From assembly GCA_024281145.1 (NCBI GenBank), contig JAMXLN010000293.1, positions 1-36,034 on the forward strand: a stretch of 36,034 nt of DNA, read 5' to 3'. The translations under genes and the position numbers were made by a program. The stretch is from Hyphomicrobiaceae bacterium. GTDB lineage: Bacteria; Pseudomonadota; Alphaproteobacteria; Rhizobiales; Hyphomicrobiaceae. Under the pieces are notes generated by a model. The model saw nothing but the letters and a program-made list of their open reading frames with translations, searched no databases and was not told where the DNA came from. Positions 1-7,992 of this stretch are shown here, one piece after another; within the stretch, counting starts at the first letter, position 1, and the number at the start of each line of letters is the position of its first letter.

Positions 1-714
1 CCGGAAAACGTGGAGATCTCGCTGCGCGAGAGCCCGAACGTGGTCGGCGCGCTCTATCGTGAGCAAGCCGCGCGCTACACCATCGATCTGGTGCGCGGTG
101 AGCTCCTGCCCACGGCACAGCTGGAAGCCAACTACGCCAAGCGCTTTGACGATACGCCCGGGCTTGACTCCACCGAGACCGGCAGCTTCACAGGCAGACT
201 GACTGTCCCCTTCTACACCGGCGGCGAAGTGCAGGCCCGCGTGCGGCAGGCCAAGCAGACCCACATCCAGCGTCTGCAGGAGATTGAACAAGCGCGTACC
301 GAAACGCAGGCCAATGTGGTCACAGCTTGGGCGCAGCTACAGGCCGCGAAGGCGGCCGTGGAATCGGACCAGACAGCCGTCGACGCCAACCGGATTGCAC
401 TCGCTGGCGTGCGCGAGGAGGAGCGCGTGGGGCAGCGTACGTTGCTTGACGTGCTGAACGCCGAGCAAGAACTGCTGAACGCCGAGGTCAACCTTGTCAC
501 CGACCAACGCAACGTGGTGGTGGCATCCTACACCGTTCTCTCCACCATCGGCCGGCTGGACTCGCAGGAGCTTAACCTGGCGTCGCTCGTCTACGACCCG
601 GACGCGCACTACCACGACGTGCGCAACAAGTGGTTCGACATCTCCGTTACGCACTCCGATGGCCGTCACGAGGTCATCGATGCCGCCCCGCCACCTCACG
701 CGCCGGCAAAATAA
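1..714 (+). CDS. tolC: TolC family outer-membrane efflux channel, C-terminal part (5' truncated by window)
   Basis: The reading frame is open from base 1 and ends at a TAA, so only the C-terminal ~237 residues are present. It reads as the second half of an OEP/TolC protein: a long alpha-helical hairpin with a beta-strand turn (FYTGGEVQARVRQA, residues ~71-84 of the fragment) and the conserved helix RTLLDVLNAEQELLNAE near residue 145. TolC-type trimers form the outer-membrane duct for RND pumps and type I secretion. A PopZ-like gene and valS follow on the same strand, an order I know from Rhizobiales chromosomes and typical of the housekeeping tolC copy rather than a pump-linked paralogue. The last ~40 residues are polar, proline-rich and unlike the family core. 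Partner proteins are not in view. Confidence 0.88.
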   Translation, partial: PENVEISLRESPNVVGALYREQAARYTIDLVRGELLPTAQLEANYAKRFDDTPGLDSTETGSFTGRLTVPFYTGGEVQARVRQAKQTHIQRLQEIEQARTETQANVVTAWAQLQAAKAAVESDQTAVDANRIALAGVREEERVGQRTLLDVLNAEQELLNAEVNLVTDQRNVVVASYTVLSTIGRLDSQELNLASLVYDPDAHYHDVRNKWFDISVTHSDGRHEVIDAAPPPHAPAK

Positions 715-912
715 CGGCGCACCCCGTTGCTTTGCTTGGGAGCCGACGCACCGGCGCGCAATGCCGTGCGCCATCGCCTTGCGGTCGACGCACCTGGTGC
801 GGCGCGCATGCCTCCGCTATAGAGAGCTGGGGCCGACAAGTTAAACATGTCGTTTGGAACCGGTCCGCTTCTGGACCGCGACGCGGGCCGCGGCATGGAA
901 GTGAGGTTGGGT

Positions 913-1890
913 ATGACGAAGTCAGATGCGACCGGGGCTATGAGCCTCGAGGAGATCCTCGCGCAAATAAAGAGGAGCGTGGCAGGGGAGGCGAGCCCGG
1001 CCAGGACAGGAGGGGCGGCGAGCACCGGCGGGGAGGCGAGCAGTCGCCCCGTTGACGGGGGATTGTCGGCACGGCTGGCGGGCGTGCTCAAGGATGCGGG
1101 CAGTGCCGCGCCCCCTGACGACGACGCCGAGCTGCTGGCGGAGGGTGAAACGGCCCACGCGCCAGCGGCGACCGCTCCGGCCACGCTCACGGGGGGCCGC
1201 CAAGCCGCGGACCCCCTGTGGTTTCTGCGCCAGCCGGCGGGCTCAGCGCCGCAAGACGGCACGCCCGCACAGGCGCCCCCCGAGGCGGGAGCAGCGTTGC
1301 AGGACAGCGAAATCAGGCTTTCGCGGCCGCAGGATCTGCGCCCCTCTCTGCCACCGCTCTTTGGGGAGGAAGCACCATCTCCTGCTCGGACGTCCGGGGC
1401 CGAGCCCGAGCCGAGCCCTGCGCAGTCCGCGTCACCCGGCCATACGGCGGCTCCTGCCCAGGACAACATTCACACAGCCAAGACGCAGCCCCTGATGCCC
1501 GCACCCGACCTGGCAGACGAGAGCCCTGACGACGGCGGCTCGCCGGAACCCGGGCCAGCGGCTGCAATGCAAGCCGTGGCCCAGGCCGCGGCCGCCTTAG
1601 CCGTGCCCTCAGCGGAATCGCCCACTGTCGAGGCCAAGCTCGGTGGCCAGCCGCAGCCACAGGCTGCATCGATGGCGTCGCCCACTCCGCTTGCCGAGCC
1701 CGCCGGCGTCACGTCGACATCACCTGGCGCAGGCCCACAGGCGCGCACCCTCGAACAGGTCATTGGCGAGCTGCTCGAACCTGTGATCCGCCAGTGGCTC
1801 GAGGCCAACCTGCCGCGCCTCGTCGAGGAGGTCGTGCGCAAAGAGGTGGCGCGTGCCCTCGCCGTCGAGCGCCCCACGTCCGTGGTGTGA
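913..1890 (+). CDS. popZ: PopZ-like cell-pole organising protein (DUF2497)
   Basis: The protein has ~325 residues and the PopZ layout: a short N-terminal helix (MSLEEILAQIKRSV) matching the family's MEEILASIRR-type motif, a very long Pro/Ala/Glu-rich disordered middle, and a C-terminal helical oligomerisation region (LEQVIGELLEPVIRQWLE, then LPRLVEEVVRKEVARAL). In Caulobacter PopZ forms polar condensates that anchor ParB-parS and recruit cell-cycle regulators. The frame is open from ATG 847. I chose ATG 913 because it has a GAGGT-like ribosome site just upstream and places the conserved helix near the N-terminus. The linker is much longer than in Caulobacter PopZ (about 177 residues), a common kind of variation in this family. 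valS follows after 56 bases. Assignment to the family is firm; a polar role is inferred. Confidence 0.85.
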   Translation: MTKSDATGAMSLEEILAQIKRSVAGEASPARTGGAASTGGEASSRPVDGGLSARLAGVLKDAGSAAPPDDDAELLAEGETAHAPAATAPATLTGGRQAADPLWFLRQPAGSAPQDGTPAQAPPEAGAALQDSEIRLSRPQDLRPSLPPLFGEEAPSPARTSGAEPEPSPAQSASPGHTAAPAQDNIHTAKTQPLMPAPDLADESPDDGGSPEPGPAAAMQAVAQAAAALAVPSAESPTVEAKLGGQPQPQAASMASPTPLAEPAGVTSTSPGAGPQARTLEQVIGELLEPVIRQWLEANLPRLVEEVVRKEVARALAVERPTSVV

Positions 1891-1946
1891 TGCGGCCCCA
1901 ACCTGGCGCCCGCGCCCCGCATCCCCAACACGTGACCCGTCAAGAA

Positions 1947-4613
1947 ATGCTCGAGAAAACCTATCACTCAACTGACATCGAAGCGCGCATACACGCGGCA
2001 TGGATGAAGGCCCAAGCCTTCAAGGCAGGCCGGCCAGAGCGCGCCAGGGCGGAGCCCTACGCGATCGTCATCCCCCCGCCCAATGTAACAGGCTCGTTGC
2101 ACATGGGGCACGCCCTCAACAATACGTTGCAGGACGTGCTCTGCCGGTTCGAGCGCATGCGCGGCAAGGACGTCTTGTGGCAACCGGGCACGGACCACGC
2201 CGGCATCGCGACGCAGCTTGTGGTCGAGCGCCAGATGATGGAGCGACAAGAGCCTGGGCGCCATCAAATTGGTCGCGACAAATTCATCGAGAAGGTGTGG
2301 GAGTGGAAAGCCGAGAGCGGCGGGACCATCGTCAATCAACTGCAGCGGCTTGGCGCCTCGTGCGATTGGAGCCGCGAGCGGTTCACCATGGACGAGGGCT
2401 TGAGCAGGGCCGTGCTCAAGGTATTCGTCGATCTTTACAAGGCGGGCTTGATCTACAAAGACAAGCGCCTCGTCAACTGGGACCCGGAATTCCAAAGCGC
2501 CATCTCCGACCTTGAGGTCGACATGGTCGAGGTCAAAGGGTACCTGTGGCATCTCAAGTATCCGCTCAAAGACGACCCCACACGCTTCATCGTCGTCGCC
2601 ACCACGCGACCGGAAACGATGTTGGGTGACACGGCGGTGGCCGTACATCCCGACGACGCGCGCTACATGGACCTGGTGGGCAGGACCGTTGTGCTGCCGC
2701 TGGTCGGACGTGAAATCCCGATCATCGCCGATGCGTATTCGGATCCCGAAAAGGGTTCCGGCGCAGTCAAGATCACGCCGGCGCATGACTTCAACGACTA
2801 CGAGGTAGGCAAGCGCCACGCGCTTCCGCTGATCAACATCTTCGACGCAAGCGCGAGCTTGAACGACAACGTTCCCAGTCAGTACCGCGGACTCGACCGG
2901 TGCACCGCGCGCAAGCGCGTCATCGCCGATCTGGAGGCGTTAGGGCTCGTTGCCAAGATTGAGCCCAATACGCACCCCGTACCCCACGCGCAGCGTGGCA
3001 GCGCCGTAGTGGAGCCCTGGCTGACCGACCAGTGGTACGTCAACGCCGCAGAGCTGGCCAAGCGCGCCATCGCCGCCGTCGAGGCGGGTGACACAAGGAT
3101 CATCCCGAAGAGCTGGGAGAAAACTTACTTCGAGTGGATGCGCAACATCCAACCTTGGTGCATCTCGCGGCAGATCTGGTGGGGTCATCAAATTCCCGCT
3201 TGGTATGGCCCCGATGGCAAGGTCTTCGTTGCCGAAGCCGAAGCAGCCGCGGTGACCGCAGCTGCGGCCCATTACGGGCAGAACGTTGCCCTCACGCGCG
3301 ATCCAGACGTGCTCGACACCTGGTTCTCCTCGGCGCTGTGGCCATTCTCCACGTTGGGCTGGCCCGAGCGAACGGCGGAGCTCGCCCGCTTCTATCCAAC
3401 CAGTGCTCTCGTCACGGGCTTCGATATCATCTTCTTCTGGGTCGCGCGCATGATGATGATGGGCCTCCATTTCCTGGAGGAGGTCCCGTTCCATGATGTC
3501 TACATCCACGCCCTCGTGCGCGACGAGAAGGGCGCCAAGATGTCGAAGACCAAGGGCAATGTCATGGATCCCCTGGTGCTCATCGACAAGTATGGTGCCG
3601 ATGCGCTGCGCTTCACGCTGGCGGCCATGGCCGCACAGGGCCGCGACATCAAGCTGTCCACGCAGCGCATCGAGGGATACCGGAACTTCGCGACCAAGCT
3701 GTGGAATGCGGCGCGCTTTGCGGAGATGAACGAGTGCGTGCGCCAGAAAGAATTTGATCCGGGCGCGGTCAGGCAAAGCATCAACCGCTGGATCGCCGGT
3801 GAAGTCGAACGCACCTCGGCCGCCGTTACCGACGGCATCGTGTCCTACAAGTTCAACGAGGCAGCGACGGCGGTCTACGAGTTCACCTGGGGTACCTTCT
3901 GCGATTGGTACCTGGAGCTCGCCAAACCCATCCTCACCGGCAACGACGAGACGGCCAAGGCGGAGACGCGCGCGACCACCGCCTGGGCACTCGACCAGGT
4001 CCTTAAGCTGCTGCACCCGTTTATGCCGTTCATCACCGAGGAGCTGTGGGCGCGTCTCGTCGAGGTGGGCATCGAGCGTGAAAACCTGCTGTGCATCAGC
4101 TCCTGGCCGGCATTTGCCGGGCTGGCCAACAAGGAGGCGGATGAGGAGATCGGCTGGCTCGTCAAGCTCGTCAGCGAGGTGCGCTCGGTCCGTTCGGAGA
4201 TGAACGTGCCGGCCGCCGCCAAGATCCCGTTGCTTCTGGTGGGGGCGTCCAAGACGACGCGCGCGCGCGCCGAACAGCACGAGGAGACGATCGCACGGTT
4301 GGCGCGGCTGGCTGGCATTTCCGTCGCCAAGATGCCGCCCAAGGGCGCCGCGCAGATCGTACTGGGCGAAGCAATTGCGGCCTTGCCCCTCGCCGGCGTC
4401 ATCGACACGGAGGCCGAGCGGGCCCGTCTCAAGCGCGAGATGGAGAAATGTGCGGCTGAGATCCGCAAGATCGACACCAAGCTCGCCAACGCCAGCTTCG
4501 TTGCCAAGGCGCCACCTGAGGTGGTGGAGGAAAATCGCGAACGCAGAGCTGCCCTCGAGGCAACCGAGCACAAGTTGCAAGCCGCACTGAAAAGGGTCGA
4601 AACGGCACTCTAG
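1947..4613 (+). CDS. valS: Valine--tRNA ligase (ValRS)
   Basis: This is a class Ia aminoacyl-tRNA synthetase of ~888 residues, normal for bacterial ValRS. It charges tRNA-Val with valine using ATP in the cytoplasm. The HIGH signature appears as HMGH at residues 52-55, after the typical PPPNVTGSL. The CP1 editing domain carries TTRPETMLGDTAVAVHPDD (~residue 219 on). WWGHQIPAWYG lies near 411, and the KMSKS loop is KMSKT at 531-535. The C-terminus ends in the ValRS-type tRNA-arm coiled coil (from EAERARLKREMEK to the end). The start is ATG 1947 (MLEKTYHSTDIE). GTG 1932 is in frame and possible, but neither has a strong ribosome site. The frame is open further upstream inside the PopZ gene, which is not meaningful. 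A hairpin directly follows the stop. Confidence 0.98.
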   Translation: MLEKTYHSTDIEARIHAAWMKAQAFKAGRPERARAEPYAIVIPPPNVTGSLHMGHALNNTLQDVLCRFERMRGKDVLWQPGTDHAGIATQLVVERQMMERQEPGRHQIGRDKFIEKVWEWKAESGGTIVNQLQRLGASCDWSRERFTMDEGLSRAVLKVFVDLYKAGLIYKDKRLVNWDPEFQSAISDLEVDMVEVKGYLWHLKYPLKDDPTRFIVVATTRPETMLGDTAVAVHPDDARYMDLVGRTVVLPLVGREIPIIADAYSDPEKGSGAVKITPAHDFNDYEVGKRHALPLINIFDASASLNDNVPSQYRGLDRCTARKRVIADLEALGLVAKIEPNTHPVPHAQRGSAVVEPWLTDQWYVNAAELAKRAIAAVEAGDTRIIPKSWEKTYFEWMRNIQPWCISRQIWWGHQIPAWYGPDGKVFVAEAEAAAVTAAAAHYGQNVALTRDPDVLDTWFSSALWPFSTLGWPERTAELARFYPTSALVTGFDIIFFWVARMMMMGLHFLEEVPFHDVYIHALVRDEKGAKMSKTKGNVMDPLVLIDKYGADALRFTLAAMAAQGRDIKLSTQRIEGYRNFATKLWNAARFAEMNECVRQKEFDPGAVRQSINRWIAGEVERTSAAVTDGIVSYKFNEAATAVYEFTWGTFCDWYLELAKPILTGNDETAKAETRATTAWALDQVLKLLHPFMPFITEELWARLVEVGIERENLLCISSWPAFAGLANKEADEEIGWLVKLVSEVRSVRSEMNVPAAAKIPLLLVGASKTTRARAEQHEETIARLARLAGISVAKMPPKGAAQIVLGEAIAALPLAGVIDTEAERARLKREMEKCAAEIRKIDTKLANASFVAKAPPEVVEENRERRAALEATEHKLQAALKRVETAL

Positions 4614-4646
4614 CTGGCAGCGATGGCTGGGGGCCATCGTTGGCAG
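4614..4646 (+). terminator. Hairpin directly after valS
   Basis: Arms 4614-4627 and 4633-4646 pair over 14 positions with one mismatch and one G-T wobble around a 5-base loop. The hairpin begins at the first base after the valS stop. No T-run follows, so it may be a Rho-assisted or 3'-end-stabilising structure rather than a classical intrinsic terminator. Confidence 0.5.
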
Positions 4647-4669
4647 TTCGCGCCACGTGCGGCCTTGCC

Positions 4670-5050
4670 TTATGGGCGAGCGCTCGCGTCAGCCTGCCGC
4701 AGGGGCGGAGCATGGCCAAGACAGGGCCCAGCGGTGGTGTGGCCCTGGCGGCGGTCGAGGGTGAGCACGGTACACTCGGGCTCCCACGCCGGTGACATCC
4801 CCGACGCGGGTCCGCCTTTGGGTTGGTGCACCCCAAGGAGACCCCAAAACGCCGCTCCGAGCAATAAACTGGCGACGCCGCCCACGATTGCCCCAGCGAC
4901 GGCGACGCGTCGACCTGGCCCGTCGGGTCCTGCGCGAGCAATCCCCTCCACAGCCAAGCCCGCTTGCCCACCCGACCGTCGTCGCAACGGCCGTTCCCCG
5001 CCAACCATGCTCGACCTCGCAATTCCCGCTCTTGCCCAAGGTCTTGCCAA
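4670..5050 (-). CDS. Possible small single-pass membrane protein, unknown function
   Basis: I do not recognise this as a named family. The frame (up to 126 residues) has an Arg/Gly-rich N-terminus, one convincing hydrophobic helix (residues ~49-73, RRVAVAGAIVGGVASLLLG then AAFWGLLGV) and a short non-hydrophobic tail with two cysteines (C93 in WEPECTVLTLDR and C110 in TTAGPC). That layout resembles many short Rhizobiales membrane proteins. The start is unclear: ATG 5050, ATG 5008 or GTG 4951 (minus strand) are possible and none has a good ribosome site. It is convergent with valS and divergent from the SDR gene. In such GC-rich DNA a spurious frame is a real alternative. Confidence 0.4.
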   Translation of the reverse strand: MARPWARAGIARSSMVGGERPLRRRSGGQAGLAVEGIARAGPDGPGRRVAVAGAIVGGVASLLLGAAFWGLLGVHQPKGGPASGMSPAWEPECTVLTLDRRQGHTTAGPCLGHAPPLRQADASARP

Positions 5051-5122
5051 CCAAGCTCAGTCTGGGGTTCGTGCGCGCCCCAGGCAAGCGCCGCACGCCC
5101 GCACCCAAGACGAGCACAGCAC

Positions 5123-5131
5123 TTATCCACA
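5123..5131 (+). promoter_or_regulatory. Isolated DnaA-box-like 9-mer
   Basis: The sequence TTATCCACA is a perfect match to the E. coli R1-type DnaA box, in the region upstream of the SDR gene. It is single, with no cluster and no AT-rich unwinding element, so it is not an origin. A role in DnaA binding is possible but unproven. Confidence 0.25.
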
Positions 5132-5202
5132 ACGAAGAGATACGCTAACGCTGGGCAATCCCGCAGCGTGCCCGCGGGGCGCAGGAGAGGAGAGCGGTAG
5201 GG

Positions 5203-5940
5203 ATGGCAGGCAACACCGACCTTGGAGGCCGAATCGCGCTCGTGACGGGCGCCTCGCGCGGCATAGGCAAAGCAATCGCTCTCGCGTTGGCCCAGGCCGG
5301 CGCCGACGTGGCGGTGAACTATCGCGAGCGCGCAGCGGATGCTCTGGTCGTGGCAGATAGGGTGCGCGACCTCGGCCGTCGCACCTTGACCGTTCGCGCC
5401 GACGTCTCGGACAACAGCGCGGTTAAGTCCATGATCGACGCCATCGCCGGTGAGCTCGGTGGCGTGGACGTGCTCGTCAACAATGCAGGAATGGCCATTC
5501 GCCGGGGGCTTGACGATCTCACCGAAGCCGACTTCGACCGCACCATCGCCGTCAACCTGAAATCCGCCTTCCTTTGCACACAGGCGGTCCTGCCCAACAT
5601 GCGCGCTCGGCGCTGGGGTCGCATCGTCAACATCTCCTCGGGCGCTGCACGCGGAGCCGGTGTGGTGGGCCTGCACTACAACGCCTCCAAAGCCGGCATG
5701 GAGGGTCTCACGCGAGGCTATTCGGCCCGCCTCGCAAAGGAGGGTATCACTGTCAATGCGGTCGCGCCGTCGCTGATCGAAACCGACATGTCGCCGGGCC
5801 GACCGGAGGTTGCCGCGCGCATTCCCCTGGGACGCCTGGGCCTCCCCCACGAGGTCGCACAGGCGGTGCTGATGGTGGTCGCCAACGCCTACATGACCGG
5901 TCAGACCGTCCAGGTTAACGGCGGCTTGCACTTCAATTGA
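5203..5940 (+). CDS. SDR family NAD(P)-dependent oxidoreductase (FabG-like)
   Basis: This is a classical short-chain dehydrogenase/reductase of 245 residues. The cofactor motif TGASRGIG is at 15-22, NNAG at 93-96, and the catalytic set is N118, S146, Y159 and K163 (YNASK). It ends in the usual GQTVQVNGGLHFN segment. The substrate cannot be read from sequence. The closest general resemblance is to 3-oxoacyl-ACP reductase-like SDRs, but nothing nearby is a fatty-acid synthesis gene, so it is probably not the housekeeping fabG. The ATG start at 5203 follows a purine-rich ribosome site (GGAGAGGAGAG). It stands alone, with ~460 bases before the next gene on the same strand. Confidence 0.93.
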   Translation: MAGNTDLGGRIALVTGASRGIGKAIALALAQAGADVAVNYRERAADALVVADRVRDLGRRTLTVRADVSDNSAVKSMIDAIAGELGGVDVLVNNAGMAIRRGLDDLTEADFDRTIAVNLKSAFLCTQAVLPNMRARRWGRIVNISSGAARGAGVVGLHYNASKAGMEGLTRGYSARLAKEGITVNAVAPSLIETDMSPGRPEVAARIPLGRLGLPHEVAQAVLMVVANAYMTGQTVQVNGGLHFN

Positions 5941-6399
5941 CTGAATTACACCGCCCCACCAAACGGGCACTTGCGTTTGGGTTAGGCCGTGCATCGGGCA
6001 CCCCTGATGCGCTCGCCGCGACCGCCCCGTTGGAGGTCGCCGAGACGTCAGCGCCCGTCCCACTCCCGCAAGGGTGCCTTCGCTCACGAGCTGGTGCGCA
6101 CCGAGGCCTTCTGGCAGCAGTGCCTTGGCTTATCGCAACCACCCCGATGGGGTGGGCCCCGGCACGAGGTCTCTGCCCTGCAGCCCATTCGCCAATGCTC
6201 ATCGACCAGGCGGCCGTACAGGGTGCTCGCAAAATTGCCCCACGCCCCCTCGTTCAATGGTGCCATCGCGCTTGCCAAGAGCCTGCGGCAGCGTCCATGC
6301 TGGATTGGTTGCATGAGACAAGAAACAACAACGGCATTCGTCCCTCACGCGCTTGCCCGACACTGCGCATGCCAGAACGGTGCTGAAGCGAGGATCCAC
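5941..6399. other. Non-coding gap between the SDR and binding-protein genes
   Basis: No convincing gene is seen, although several frames stay open because of high GC. Two hairpins are visible. One at 5959-5980 (CCAAACG / CGTTTGG, 8-base loop) begins 18 bases after the SDR stop and could end that transcript. One at 6139-6155 is a perfect 7-bp GC-rich stem with a 3-base loop. Neither has a T-run. The promoter of the downstream binding-protein gene should lie in this stretch, but I cannot point to clear -35/-10 boxes. Confidence 0.5.
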
Positions 6400-7992
6400 A
6401 TGCTCCAGCGCTTGTCGATCGGGGTCCTTGCCCTCGCCGCCCTTGTGCTCCAGACGAGCGCTGCGCTCGCCCAACAGCAAGGCGGCACGCTGCGCATGTA
6501 CATCTGGGACAACCCGCCCAGTGCCTCGATTCATGAGGAGGCTACGGTCTCCACGGTGACCCCGTTCATGAGTCTCTTCAACAACCTTGTCCTCTTCGAT
6601 CAGCACGAGAAGCTCAACAACTCCGACAATATCCGTCCCGAACTCGCCACCAGCTGGACTTGGAATGCCGAGAAGACGCGGCTCACGTTCAAGTTGCGCG
6701 AGGGCGTCAAGTGGCACGACGGGGCGCCCTTCACTGCCAAAGATGTCGCCTGCACGCTCGAAAAACTGCAGGACAAGGCAGCCGACAAGTTCCGCAAGAA
6801 CCCGCGCGCGGTTTGGTGGCACAATCTCAAGCAAGTCGTGGTCAACAGCGACCACGAGGTGACCTTGGTGCTCGGCCGTCCGCAGCCCTCGTTCCTCTCC
6901 TTCTTCGCCACCGGTTATACGCCGATCTATCCCTGTCACGTATCGGCCGCGCAAATGCGCACCAGACCGGTGGGCACGGGCCCCTTCAAATTCGTCGAGT
7001 TCAAGAGCAACGAATCGGTCAAGGTCGTGCGCAATCCGGACTACTGGCGTCCGGGCCACCCTTACCTCGACGGCATCGACTGGCGCATCATCTCCAACCG
7101 CTCCACGCGCGCCCTGGCTTTCGTCGCTGGCGAGTTTGATATGACCTTCTCGCTCGATCTCACCGTCGCTTTGATGAAGGATGTCCAAGCGCAATTGCCG
7201 AACGCCATCTGCGAGCTGCAGCCGACCAACAATTCCTTCAACCTGCTCATCAATCGCGAAGTCGCGCCCTTCAATAATCCCCAGATCCGCTCCGCACTTG
7301 CCTTAACCCTCGACCGCAAGGACTTCATCGACATCATCACCGACGGCAAGGGCAAGATCGGCGGCGTCATGCTGGCTGGACCCGAAGGCCTTTGGGGGAT
7401 GCCGCCAGAGCTCGTCGCTGCGCTGCCGGGCTATGGCGCCGACATTGGCAAAAACCGCGGCGAGGCGCGCAAGATCATGGAAGCTTTGGGCTATAGCCCC
7501 ACCAACCCGCTCAAGATCAAGGTTGCGACGCGCAACATCCCGCTCTATCGCGACCCCGCGGTGCTGCTGATCGACCAGCTCAAACACATCCACGTCCAGG
7601 GTGAACTCGAGGTGATCGACACCAGCGTGTGGTTCGCCAAGGTCGCGCGTGGCGAGTACTCGGTTGGCATGAACCTCACTGCCGGTGCCATCGACGACCC
7701 CGATGTCAACTTCTACGAGAACTACGCCTGCGGTTCGGAGCGCAACTACACCAAGTATTGCAACCCGCATGTGGAGACGCTGATCGAGGCGCAATCCAAC
7801 GAACTCGATTTCGCCAAGCGCCGACAGCTCGTCTGGGATATCGAGAAGCAACTTGCCGAGGACGTGGCGCGGCCCATCATCTCGCAAGGCGTAGCCGGCC
7901 TGTGTTGGCAGCCCTACGTCAAGGGCTTCGTTCTGCAGCACAATAGCCTCTACAACAACTGGCGCTTGGATGATGTGTGGCTCGACAAGTGA
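6400..7992 (+). CDS. ABC transporter substrate-binding protein, family 5 (peptide/nickel/opine type)
   Basis: This is a periplasmic solute-binding protein of ~530 residues in the SBP_bac_5 (DppA/OppA-like) family. It starts with a Sec signal peptide (MLQRLSIGVLALAALVLQ, cleavage near AALA-QQQ). Typical family stretches are LTFKLREGVKWHDG, GTGPFKF, NPDYWRPGHPYLDGI and a C-terminal WRLDDVWL. The ATG at 6400 was chosen because it begins the signal peptide and follows AGCGAGG. The frame is open upstream without meaning. The ligand is unknown. No permease or ATPase gene lies beside it. Instead its TGA overlaps the ATG of a GMC oxidoreductase (TGATG), suggesting translational coupling and perhaps a shared substrate. 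It would need permeases encoded elsewhere. Confidence 0.94.
   Translation: MLQRLSIGVLALAALVLQTSAALAQQQGGTLRMYIWDNPPSASIHEEATVSTVTPFMSLFNNLVLFDQHEKLNNSDNIRPELATSWTWNAEKTRLTFKLREGVKWHDGAPFTAKDVACTLEKLQDKAADKFRKNPRAVWWHNLKQVVVNSDHEVTLVLGRPQPSFLSFFATGYTPIYPCHVSAAQMRTRPVGTGPFKFVEFKSNESVKVVRNPDYWRPGHPYLDGIDWRIISNRSTRALAFVAGEFDMTFSLDLTVALMKDVQAQLPNAICELQPTNNSFNLLINREVAPFNNPQIRSALALTLDRKDFIDIITDGKGKIGGVMLAGPEGLWGMPPELVAALPGYGADIGKNRGEARKIMEALGYSPTNPLKIKVATRNIPLYRDPAVLLIDQLKHIHVQGELEVIDTSVWFAKVARGEYSVGMNLTAGAIDDPDVNFYENYACGSERNYTKYCNPHVETLIEAQSNELDFAKRRQLVWDIEKQLAEDVARPIISQGVAGLCWQPYVKGFVLQHNSLYNNWRLDDVWLDK

Noticed and set aside
2940-4637. Long open frame antisense to valS (~565 codons)
   Set aside because: It lies over a complete, well-conserved valS. 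The translation is Arg/His/Gly-rich with no family motif, as expected from the GC-rich opposite strand.
5123-5131. Replication origin signalled by a DnaA box
   Set aside because: A single perfect 9-mer with no cluster, no AT-rich element and no origin-type neighbours is not evidence of an origin.
5203-5940. Calling the SDR gene fabG
   Set aside because: Core SDR residues are shared by hundreds of substrates, and no fatty-acid synthesis genes are adjacent.
4429-6087. Long minus-strand open frame across the 3' end of valS and the SDR gene (~552 codons)
   Set aside because: It covers two unrelated conserved genes on the other strand and has no recognisable domain; it is a GC-driven shadow.
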